Below are positions 25,196 to 34,969 of a stretch of 64,000 bases of DNA, one piece after another. The notes beneath the pieces were generated by a model, which saw only the letters and a list, made by a program, of their open reading frames with translations, was not told the DNA's origin and made no database searches. Within the stretch, counting starts at the first letter, position 1. The number at the start of each line of letters is the position of its first letter. The DNA comes from Sphingomonas sp. JUb134 (GTDB lineage Bacteria > Pseudomonadota > Alphaproteobacteria > Sphingomonadales > Sphingomonadaceae), in assembly GCF_004341505.2 (NCBI RefSeq), contig NZ_SLYP02000001.1, positions 2,938,501 through 3,002,500 of the forward strand, read 5' to 3'. Made by a program: the position numbers and the translations under genes.

Positions 25196-27976
25196 ATGCG
25201 CAGGATTCCCGCGTTTACCGCGTCCGTGATCGCCCTTGCCATTGCTGGCCAGGCCCATGCCCAGGCGGCGCAGGAAGGGACCACGCCAGCCAACGGCCAG
25301 GATGGCGCCGCTGCAGGCACAGCCCAGTCGACGGCCGGCTCGCCCGCCGAGGCGCCGGACCAGGCCGGTGATGCGACTGCCGCCGACGATGGTTCCGAAA
25401 TCGTCGTCACCGGTATCCGCGCCAGCCTCGCGCGCGCGGCCGAGATCAAGCGGACGGCAGCCCAGGTCGTGGACTCGATCGTCGCCCAGGACATCGGCAA
25501 GTTCCCCGATCCCACGACTGCCGCCGCGCTTCAGCGCGTGCCGGGCGTCCAGGTGACGGTGGGCGGCAACAACGAGATCCAGAACCCGCTGATCCGCGGC
25601 CTCGGCGACATTCTCACCACGCTCGACGGACGTGAAATCTTCACGTCCGATGGACGCACCTTCGCTTTCCAGGATCTGCCGGCCGAGGCGATCGCGCGGC
25701 TGGACGTCTATAAGTCGAACACCGCGAACCTGATCGAGGGTGGTGTCGCCGGCACCATCGACCTGCGCCTCAACAAGCCGTTCAACTATACCGAGCCGAC
25801 GATCGCGATCAGCGGCAAGCTCAACTATCCGTCCAACGTGGAGAAGCTGGGGCCGCAGGTGAGCTTCCTTGCCACCGACCGCTGGGACACCAGCATCGGC
25901 GAGATCGGGGCGCTGCTCAACGTCTCCTGGTACGACATCCCGTTCAACCGCCCGTACAACTATGTGGCGGAGCGGCGCGCCGGCAGCGGCAGCAGCGAAG
26001 GCATTCTGCTGCCGATCTCGACGGGCGGCCTCAACGAATACGGCCGCTACCAGCGCCCCCAGGCCAACGGCTCGATCCAGTGGCAGGCGACGCCCAGCCT
26101 CGAGATCTACATCGACGGCCTGTATTCGGCCTACCGCAGCAAGTTCTCGACCGGCTTCTACGAATATCGGCTGGGGACGGCGGAGAGCGTCTCCAACATC
26201 GTGCGCAGCGACAACTGCTTTACGGCAAACGTCGGGCCGGACGGCTTCAACCCGAACGCCACCACCGACCCCACGCAGATCACGCAGCAGCAGCTGTGCG
26301 GCTTCACCTCCGCGACGTTCAACAACCTGGAGGCGTTCAGCTCCACCCAGGCGCACAACAATCGCACCGACACCTGGCTCGCGGCAGGCGGCTTCCGCTT
26401 CGACCGCGACCGGCTGAAGGCGAACGTCGACGTCAGCTACGAACGTTCGATCGTCAACAACGAGAACTTCATCGTCGACATCGGCAAGCGGGTGCCGGAG
26501 GCGACGCTCGCACTGGTGAATGACGATCAGACCGCGACGATCACCGCCCCGGGCAACCCCATGGCGGATGCACGCGGCCTCACCTTCATCAACGCCCTGT
26601 TCCAGGATTATGTGCGCTCCAGCGGCGGCCTGTTCGCGGTCAAGGGTGATGCGACGTACGAGACCGACACGATCCTGAAGACGATCGAGGTCGGCGCCCG
26701 CTATGCCGATCGCAGCGCCCGCTTCCAGCAGGTCCAGCTGGGCGTTGCACCGCCGGGCGGCTCGTTCGCGACGCCGATCACGGCGATCGACCTGCCGCTG
26801 GAGCGCGCACCGGGCATTCCGCAGATCAACAACGGAGCCCCCTTCCTGCTCCCCTCCCGCGACTATCTGCTGTCGGATTCCGGCCAGGCCACGATCCGGG
26901 ACTTCTTCGGCGCGCCGGATGGCCAGCCTGCATTCGACCCCACGCGTGAGTTCAACGTCGGGGAGAATAGCTACGCCGGCTATGTCCAGGCAGGGTACGA
27001 AGTGCCGTTCGGCAGCGGCCCAGTGGTTCTCGATGGCAAGCTCGGCGTCCGGTACACGCGCACGGACCGGGACATCACCGGCACCGGCGTCGTCAGCGGC
27101 TCGCCGGTGACGACCACCAGTTCGAACAGCGACACCGATTGGCTGCCCAACGCCAGCGCGCGACTGCAGCTTGGCGGCGGGCTCCAGCTACGCGCTACCT
27201 ACGCACGCACCATCGCGCGGCCGAGCTTCGCGTCGCTCAACCCGGGTCTCAACTACATCGTCTCGACCAACCCGAACATCCGCAACAGCGGCTCCGGCGG
27301 CAACCCGGACCTGCGCCCGCAGAAGTCGGACAGCTTCGACGCCACGTTCGAATATTATTGGAACGACGGGTATTTCGCGATCGCCGGCTACTACCGCGAC
27401 ATCAGCGATCGCGTCGTCAACGGCGTGACGGCCGAAGAGATCGACGGCATCGTCTACAACATCTCGCGCCCCCGCAATGTCGGCAGCGCCAAGCTGAAGG
27501 GCATCGAGGTCAGCGCTCAGACCTTCTTCTCGTTTCTGCCGGGCGACCTTGCCGGCTTCGGCGCCTTCGGCAACTTCACCCTCGCCGATTCCAAGATCGG
27601 GGGCGATGATCCGCTGGCAGGCTACACACTGCAGGGCGTGTCGAAGTATAACTTCAACGCCGGCCTGCTGTACGATCGCAACGGCATCTCGGCCCGCGTG
27701 GTCTACACCTATCGCTCGAAGTATTTCGACGAGGACCGCTCGGGCGCGGGCGACGTCCGGCCGGTGGGCACGGAGACCTGGCTGAACTACGTCCGGCCGA
27801 ACGGCCGCCTCGACTTCAGCCTGGGCTACGACATCAACAAGAACGTTACCCTGACGGTCGAGGGCAGCAACATCCTGCGGTCCCGCTATCGCAGCTACAT
27901 CGACCAGGACTTCCTGTGGCGCGATACGCGCACCGACGACAGCCTCTATGCTGTCGGGGTGCGCACGCGCTTCTGA
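25196..27976 (+). CDS. TonB-dependent receptor of the Xanthomonas/Caulobacter class
   Basis: A 926-residue outer-membrane receptor with a signal peptide (cleavage near AHAQ, residue 22), a Gln/Ala/Gly-rich linker, and a plug carrying the class hallmark VVTGIRASLARAAEIKR and DIGKFPDPTTAAALQRVPGV. The barrel ends in VRTRF with the terminal Phe. Members of this class (TIGR01782) mostly import plant or algal carbohydrates. CAGGAGA lies eight bases before the ATG. No sugar-metabolism genes adjoin it, so the ligand is open. A strong terminator follows. Confidence 0.9.
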   Translation: MRRIPAFTASVIALAIAGQAHAQAAQEGTTPANGQDGAAAGTAQSTAGSPAEAPDQAGDATAADDGSEIVVTGIRASLARAAEIKRTAAQVVDSIVAQDIGKFPDPTTAAALQRVPGVQVTVGGNNEIQNPLIRGLGDILTTLDGREIFTSDGRTFAFQDLPAEAIARLDVYKSNTANLIEGGVAGTIDLRLNKPFNYTEPTIAISGKLNYPSNVEKLGPQVSFLATDRWDTSIGEIGALLNVSWYDIPFNRPYNYVAERRAGSGSSEGILLPISTGGLNEYGRYQRPQANGSIQWQATPSLEIYIDGLYSAYRSKFSTGFYEYRLGTAESVSNIVRSDNCFTANVGPDGFNPNATTDPTQITQQQLCGFTSATFNNLEAFSSTQAHNNRTDTWLAAGGFRFDRDRLKANVDVSYERSIVNNENFIVDIGKRVPEATLALVNDDQTATITAPGNPMADARGLTFINALFQDYVRSSGGLFAVKGDATYETDTILKTIEVGARYADRSARFQQVQLGVAPPGGSFATPITAIDLPLERAPGIPQINNGAPFLLPSRDYLLSDSGQATIRDFFGAPDGQPAFDPTREFNVGENSYAGYVQAGYEVPFGSGPVVLDGKLGVRYTRTDRDITGTGVVSGSPVTTTSSNSDTDWLPNASARLQLGGGLQLRATYARTIARPSFASLNPGLNYIVSTNPNIRNSGSGGNPDLRPQKSDSFDATFEYYWNDGYFAIAGYYRDISDRVVNGVTAEEIDGIVYNISRPRNVGSAKLKGIEVSAQTFFSFLPGDLAGFGAFGNFTLADSKIGGDDPLAGYTLQGVSKYNFNAGLLYDRNGISARVVYTYRSKYFDEDRSGAGDVRPVGTETWLNYVRPNGRLDFSLGYDINKNVTLTVEGSNILRSRYRSYIDQDFLWRDTRTDDSLYAVGVRTRF

Positions 27977-27986
27977 TGAGGGAAAC

Positions 27987-28023
27987 TCCGGCGCGCGAGC
28001 CTGTCGCGCGCCGGAAGCCTTTT
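27987..28023. terminator. Bidirectional terminator after the second TonB receptor
   Basis: A perfect 11-base stem TCCGGCGCGCG / CGCGCGCCGGA with a seven-base loop, followed by GCCTTTTG on the plus strand. It lies between the receptor gene and the convergent glycine-zipper gene. Confidence 0.8.
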
Positions 28024-28025
28024 GC

Positions 28026-28421
28026 TTAGTCGCACTCGACGCTGTTGCGGTCGATCGCGCGTCCGCCCAGCGCACCCGCGCCCGCACCCAGGATGGTGCC
28101 GAGCGTCTTCGAACCGCCCGGGGCGATGATGTTCCCGAGCACGCCGCCCGCCAGGCCACCGATGATGGTCCCTTCGGTGCCGTCGTCACGCTTGCAGTAG
28201 TAGCGGCCGTCATTGCCCCGATAGATCCGGTCGTTTTCGGACAGGCGCCGTCGGCGCTCGCCCTCACGGCGGCGATCATCCCCGCGGCGGTAGTCCGACT
28301 GGCCATAGCCGTTCTGGCTGTTGTAGCCGGGACGGCCATAGTCGTCCCCCATGCAGGCGCCCAACGGCAATGCGCAGGCCATGCCCACGGCGATCTTCAA
28401 GAGGGTGGTGTTCAAGATCAT
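28026..28421 (-). CDS. Glycine-zipper 2TM domain lipoprotein
   Basis: A 131-residue envelope protein with a signal peptide and lipobox (LGAC, C23), a hydrophilic Arg/Tyr/Gly-rich middle (DDRRREGERRRRL), and a C-terminal glycine zipper (GTIIGGLAGGVLGNII, then GTILGAGAGALGG) of the Rick_17kDa/2TM type. Such proteins sit in the outer membrane and are often envelope-stress related; the precise role is unknown. The ATG giving the signal peptide is chosen over an in-frame upstream ATG. The terminator beyond its stop is shared with the TonB receptor. Confidence 0.85.
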   Translation of the reverse strand: MILNTTLLKIAVGMACALPLGACMGDDYGRPGYNSQNGYGQSDYRRGDDRRREGERRRRLSENDRIYRGNDGRYYCKRDDGTEGTIIGGLAGGVLGNIIAPGGSKTLGTILGAGAGALGGRAIDRNSVECD

Positions 28422-28794
28422 GCTCCCTTTCCTCGGGGAAAATACCCAGGCGCGGCAGGGGATCTTACTCGGTCCGCCACCGCGTCTTCCCTGGCTAACC
28501 CCCAGCGCCCGGCTTTGGTTCATCGCGACGCGATGAGCCGAACCGCGGGCGACACCTACCCCTCGATGAACAGTGCCCGGACCTTCCCCGAAACGAACCT
28601 GAGCCGAAGATCGGAGGGCGTGCAGGACGCCAACCGCTCGCGCGCATCACCTTTTGCGCAAGAATGGAGCCGGGCAGCGCAGTCCACGGGATAGTCCAGG
28701 GCGTGAAATTGTTCGGCAGCAACAAGATACCGGCGAACGCTCATTGCATCGGGGAGCGAGAGGTGCGCTAATCCAGCCAAGCGGGTGATCGCCG
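28422..28794. other. Intergenic region, 373 bases, no confirmed gene
   Basis: This stretch between the glycine-zipper gene and the PQQ dehydrogenase has lower GC than its surroundings. It must hold promoters for both divergent genes, but I see no convincing -35/-10 pair. A 62-codon minus-strand frame (28556-28744) is the only candidate gene; its codon use is weak, so it is not called. Confidence 0.5.
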
Positions 28795-29994
28795 ATGGGG
28801 CAGCACAAGATGCGGGCAAGTTCGTTTCTCTGGGCCTTCTTGGCGGTGAGCCTGGCGGGGTGCGGTGGTGATGATGGCGGAGAGAGCGGTTCGCCACCCC
28901 CGGTCGCGACCCCCACCCCTTCGCCGACACCGACTCCCACGCCGACCCCCTCCCCGACTCCCGAGCCGGTCGTCGCCGTCGACCAACGGGTGGTAGCCAC
29001 CTTCGACAACCCGTGGGCCATGGTGTTTCTTCCGGACGGCCGCATGCTCGTGACGGAAAAGCCCGGGCGCCTGCAACTCGTCACCCAATCCGGCGCCAAG
29101 ACTGCGGTCGCAAACGTGCCGTCCGTGCGGTTTGCCGGACAGCTGGGCTTGCAGGACGTCGTCCTCGATCCCGGCTACGCCTCGAACCATCGCATCTGGA
29201 TCACCTATGCGGAGGCAGCTTCGGGCGGGGAACAGCTCGCGGTCGCGCGTGCGACACTCACCCTGTCCGGAACACCGCGCCTGGAGGATGTCGTGGTGAT
29301 CTGGCGGGCAACCCCAGCGACGACGGGCGGGCAGCTGGGCGGGCGGCTCGCCTTCGCCCCGGACGGCCGATACCTGTTCATCAGCACGGGCGAGCGCCAG
29401 CAAGGAGCGCCCGCACAGGACATGACGGGAACCCTCGGCAAGATCGTCCGGATCAATCTCGACGGCACCCCAGCCGCCGGAAACCCCTTCTCATCCACAG
29501 CCGATGCCCGCCCCGAGATCTGGAGTCTTGGCCACCGCAACCCCTATGGGCTGGTGTTCGCCGCGGACGGACGGCTGTTCGAATCCGAGATGGGTCCTGC
29601 CGGTGGAGACGAGTTCAACCTGATCGCCGCGGGCAAGAACTATGGCTGGCCGCGCGTGTCCGAAGGGGACAATTACGACGGAACCTCGATTCCCCGGCAT
29701 TCCACGAACAGCGCCTACACAGCGCCGCTGGTCAGCTGGTCGCCGGTGATCGCGCCGGGCGGAATGATCCAGTATCGCGGCTCGGCCTTTGCAGGCTGGA
29801 CCGGCGACTTCCTGCTTGCCGGCCTGGTGCAGCAGGGCCTGGTGCGCGTCCGTGTGACCGGCGATCGCGCCAGCGAAGTGGCGCGGATCGGCCTTGGCGC
29901 GCGCACCCGCGAGGTGGAGGAAGGGCCCGGCGGATCGCTCTGGATCCTGCGCGACGGCGACAATGGCGCGCTGGTCGAGCTCACGCCCCGATAA
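28795..29994 (+). CDS. PQQ-dependent sugar dehydrogenase (aldose dehydrogenase type), lipoprotein
   Basis: A protein of about 399 residues with the six-bladed beta-propeller of soluble glucose/aldose sugar dehydrogenases (Asd/YliI-like), which oxidise sugars in the periplasm using PQQ and calcium. Visible signatures are GQLGLQDVVLDPGY, LGHRNPYGL and MGPAGGDEFNLI, with the catalytic-type histidine in the GHRNP segment. The N-terminus is a lipoprotein signal (SLAGC), then a Pro/Thr/Ser linker. The start may instead be the ATG 15 bases later. tRNA-Val follows downstream on the other strand. Confidence 0.88.
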   Translation: MGQHKMRASSFLWAFLAVSLAGCGGDDGGESGSPPPVATPTPSPTPTPTPTPSPTPEPVVAVDQRVVATFDNPWAMVFLPDGRMLVTEKPGRLQLVTQSGAKTAVANVPSVRFAGQLGLQDVVLDPGYASNHRIWITYAEAASGGEQLAVARATLTLSGTPRLEDVVVIWRATPATTGGQLGGRLAFAPDGRYLFISTGERQQGAPAQDMTGTLGKIVRINLDGTPAAGNPFSSTADARPEIWSLGHRNPYGLVFAADGRLFESEMGPAGGDEFNLIAAGKNYGWPRVSEGDNYDGTSIPRHSTNSAYTAPLVSWSPVIAPGGMIQYRGSAFAGWTGDFLLAGLVQQGLVRVRVTGDRASEVARIGLGARTREVEEGPGGSLWILRDGDNGALVELTPR

Positions 29995-30076
29995 GCAGGA
30001 GACGAGCCACGAAAACCACAACGCCGCCCGGCCTCTTCAGCGGATGCTGGAGCGGCCGGACGGCGCGGGTTCGATA

Positions 30077-30151
30077 TGGTGGGCGCGGCTGGGATTGAAC
30101 CAGCGACCCCTGCGGTGTGAACACAGTGCTCTACCACTGAGCTACGCGCCC
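30077..30151 (-). tRNA. tRNA-Val (anticodon CAC)
   Basis: A full cloverleaf on the minus strand: acceptor GGGCGCG/CGCGCCC, anticodon stem CTGTG/CGCAG with loop TTCACAC (anticodon CAC), T-loop GGTTCAATCCC, and an encoded CCA. Confidence 0.95.
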
Positions 30152-30240
30152 GTGCGCCTTGCGGCGAAACCGGGAAGCGGGCCTTTAGGCGGTGGAAACC
30201 GGGCTGTCCAGCCCCCTCGCCTGAAAAACCCGCTGGTCGA

Positions 30241-30513
30241 TCAGTTGACCGAATCCTTCAGGCCCTTGCCTGCCTTGAACTTGGGCTGCGAGGATGCCTT
30301 GATCGTCATCGGCTCGCCGGTGCGCGGGTTGCGGCCGGTCGATGCCTTACGCTTGCTGACCGAGAAGGTCCCGAAACCCACCAGACGCACCTCGTCGCCC
30401 TTCTTGAGCGCGGCCGAGATCGACTCGAACACCGCCTCGACCGCCTTCGTCGCATCACCGCGGCCCAGTCCCGAAAGATCGGCGACCTGACCAATCAGCT
30501 CCTGCTTGTTCAT
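30241..30513 (-). CDS. hup: HU-family DNA-binding protein
   Basis: A 90-residue histone-like nucleoid protein, exactly the HU length. It starts MNKQELIGQVADLSGL and carries the DNA-binding arm motif RKASTGRNPRTGEPMTIKAS (about residues 54-73), with the conserved GFGTFSV before it. It compacts and bends DNA as a dimer. It lies 210 bases behind lon, an association common in proteobacteria, but has its own promoter (TTGACA-N17-ATTAAC). Confidence 0.96.
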   Translation of the reverse strand: MNKQELIGQVADLSGLGRGDATKAVEAVFESISAALKKGDEVRLVGFGTFSVSKRKASTGRNPRTGEPMTIKASSQPKFKAGKGLKDSVN

Positions 30514-30587
30514 TCGTTCTAACCCCTTTTTGTCGTTGGGGAGCAGGGCACGCGATCGGCCGATCCGCCCCCCCGGCAGCCGGGGCA

Positions 30588-30616
30588 GTTAATGCGCCTC
30601 TCCCCGGCCCTGTCAA
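30588..30616 (-). promoter_or_regulatory. Sigma70-type promoter of the HU gene
   Basis: On the minus strand a perfect TTGACA is followed after 17 bases by ATTAAC, about 75 bases before the HU start codon. The spacing is ideal and the -10 weak. Confidence 0.5.
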
Positions 30617-30667
30617 AGCAATTCGCCTGCACTTTGCCCCGGACATGCGCCATCCAGCCGCACCGGC

Positions 30668-30710
30668 CCCGGGCTGCTGCGGACGGTCGCTGCCGCCGCC
30701 GCAGCCCGGG
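30668..30710 (-). terminator. GC-rich stem-loop downstream of lon
   Basis: A ten-base perfect stem CCCGGGCTGC / GCAGCCCGGG with a long loop lies 14 bases beyond the lon stop. It has no T-tract, so its role as a terminator is only suggested by its place between lon and the HU promoter. Confidence 0.35.
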
Positions 30711-30723
30711 TCGAGGCCGGGAC

Positions 30724-33120
<2,397 letters not shown>

Positions 33121-33161
33121 GCAAACTCCGGCGGCGCCGCACGCCGGCGCCATTGGCCTGT

Positions 33162-33190
33162 ATATGGGGATGTGGCGCGGCGGCATCAAT
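33162..33190 (-). promoter_or_regulatory. Sigma32-type heat-shock promoter of lon
   Basis: On the minus strand ATTGAT is followed after 15 bases by CCCCATAT, the strongly characteristic heat-shock -10 (CCCCATnT), about 40 bases before the lon start codon. The -35 only partly matches CTTGAA. Confidence 0.6.
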
Positions 33191-33258
33191 CGCCGGCCGA
33201 CCGCAACCACGCTCCCCGCCGGCTTGTGAGGCGCAGCCACGTCGCCCATGAAGGGACG

Positions 33259-34965
33259 ATGTTCAAGACCGCCGCGCCGCTGCTGCCGCTTCTGCTCCCG
33301 CTTTCCGCATCGGCACAGCCGATCGAAAAGGGCATGCCGCCCATCAGCGCGCAGACCCAGCGGTCGGGGGGCGCGCTAAGTGCCGAGCGCGCCGCCCTGC
33401 GGCTGCATTCGGCGGACCTGGCGATCGAGGTGATCCCGGCCCGTCAGCAGCTGTCCGGTGTCGCGACGCTGGAGCTGCGCACCCTCGCCCCCGTCCGGCA
33501 GCTGCGGATCGACCTCGACACCAACCTGCCGGTCTCCACGGTGGCCGTCGCCGGGAAGACCCTGCCGCGCGCCGCCTGGAGCCATGCCGACGGCGTGCTG
33601 ACCGTGACGCCGAACAGCCCCGTCGCCGCCGGCGCAAGCGTAACCCTGCGCATCACCTATGCGGGCACGCCGCATGTGGCGGTCCGCGCGCCCTGGGATG
33701 ACGGCATCGTCTGGTCGCAGGCGCCGGGCGGGGCCCATTGGGTGGCGACCACCGCACAGGGCTATGGCTGCGACCTGTTGTGGCCGTGCCTGGACTTCCC
33801 CCAGGGGGAACCCGCCGTCGTCACGCTCCACATCACTGTTCCCAAGGGGCTGAAGGCGCCCGCGAACGGCGTGCTGCTCGGCGTGGATACGCTTACGGAC
33901 GGGCGCACGACCTGGAATTGGCGGGCGAAGACGATCAACCCCTACGATATCGCGCTGAACATCGGCCCCTATGCGGAGCTGTCGGGCAGCTACCGCAGCC
34001 GCTTCGGCAACAGCGTGCCGGTCCACTACTGGCATCTGCCCGGCAAGGAGGCGCAGGCGAAGCGGCTGTTCGCCGAATTCGCCCCCACGCTCGACTTCTT
34101 CGAGACGCTGATCGGACCCTTCCCGTTCGGCGACGAGAAGCTGGGGGTGGTCGAGACGCCGCACATGGGCATGGAGCACCAGACCATCAACGCCTATGGC
34201 AACAACTATGCCCAGGCGCCGGAGGGCTTCGACTGGCTGTTCCAGCACGAGCTCAGCCACGAGTGGTTCGGCAACCAGATGACGGCGGCCGATTGGGACG
34301 ACTTCTGGCTGCACGAAGGCTTCGCCCAGTACATGCAGCCGCTCTACGGCCGTTGGCGCGACGGCGAGGCGCGCTATGCGGCCATGATGGCGGAGCAGCG
34401 GCTGCGCATCTTCAACAAGGCACCGCTGGTCTCCGGCACCTCGCGCACCAGCGAGGAGGTGTATGAGGACGGCAAGGGCGGCCCCGGAGGCGACATCTAT
34501 TTCAAGGGCGCCTGGGTGCTCCACACCCTGCGAAACCTGATCGGCGACGCCGCCTTCTTCGACGCCACCCGCCGCCTGGTCTACGGGCGACCGGACCCGC
34601 GCCCTGGCAATTTCGAGCCGCGCTTCGCCACCACGCCCGAGTTCGAAAAGCTGGCGGCGCAGGCGGCCGGGCGCGACCTCCACTGGTTCTTCGACATCTA
34701 TGTGCACGAGGCGGCCCTGCCCGAGCTGGTCGAGACCCGCGACGGCGACCAGCTGCACCTGCGCTGGAAGGCGCCGAACGCGCGCCCCTTCCCCATGCCG
34801 GTGGAGGTGCAGGTGGGCGAGCGACTGGAGACCGTTCCCATGACCGGCAACCAGGGAAGCCTGACCGTGCCTGCCGGCGCGCATGTGGTGATCGACCCGA
34901 TGGCGCGGATCCTGCGCCGGTCGGAAGCCGTGGAACGGTATCAGGCCCAACGCGCCGCCAAATAG
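33259..34965 (+). CDS. M1-family metallopeptidase (aminopeptidase N type), exported
   Basis: A 568-residue zinc peptidase with a signal peptide (MFKTAAPLLPLLLPLSASAQ), an N-terminal beta domain, and a catalytic domain with HELSH (H330, E331, H334) and the third ligand E353 in LHEGFAQY. The substrate-recognition motif, normally GxMEN, reads GMEH here, so the usual Asn is replaced by His. At this length it lacks the large C-terminal helical domain of full aminopeptidase N. AAGGGA precedes the ATG. It is divergent from lon and converges on the EAL gene, with four bases between stops. Confidence 0.88.
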   Translation: MFKTAAPLLPLLLPLSASAQPIEKGMPPISAQTQRSGGALSAERAALRLHSADLAIEVIPARQQLSGVATLELRTLAPVRQLRIDLDTNLPVSTVAVAGKTLPRAAWSHADGVLTVTPNSPVAAGASVTLRITYAGTPHVAVRAPWDDGIVWSQAPGGAHWVATTAQGYGCDLLWPCLDFPQGEPAVVTLHITVPKGLKAPANGVLLGVDTLTDGRTTWNWRAKTINPYDIALNIGPYAELSGSYRSRFGNSVPVHYWHLPGKEAQAKRLFAEFAPTLDFFETLIGPFPFGDEKLGVVETPHMGMEHQTINAYGNNYAQAPEGFDWLFQHELSHEWFGNQMTAADWDDFWLHEGFAQYMQPLYGRWRDGEARYAAMMAEQRLRIFNKAPLVSGTSRTSEEVYEDGKGGPGGDIYFKGAWVLHTLRNLIGDAAFFDATRRLVYGRPDPRPGNFEPRFATTPEFEKLAAQAAGRDLHWFFDIYVHEAALPELVETRDGDQLHLRWKAPNARPFPMPVEVQVGERLETVPMTGNQGSLTVPAGAHVVIDPMARILRRSEAVERYQAQRAAK

Positions 34966-34969
34966 CCCT

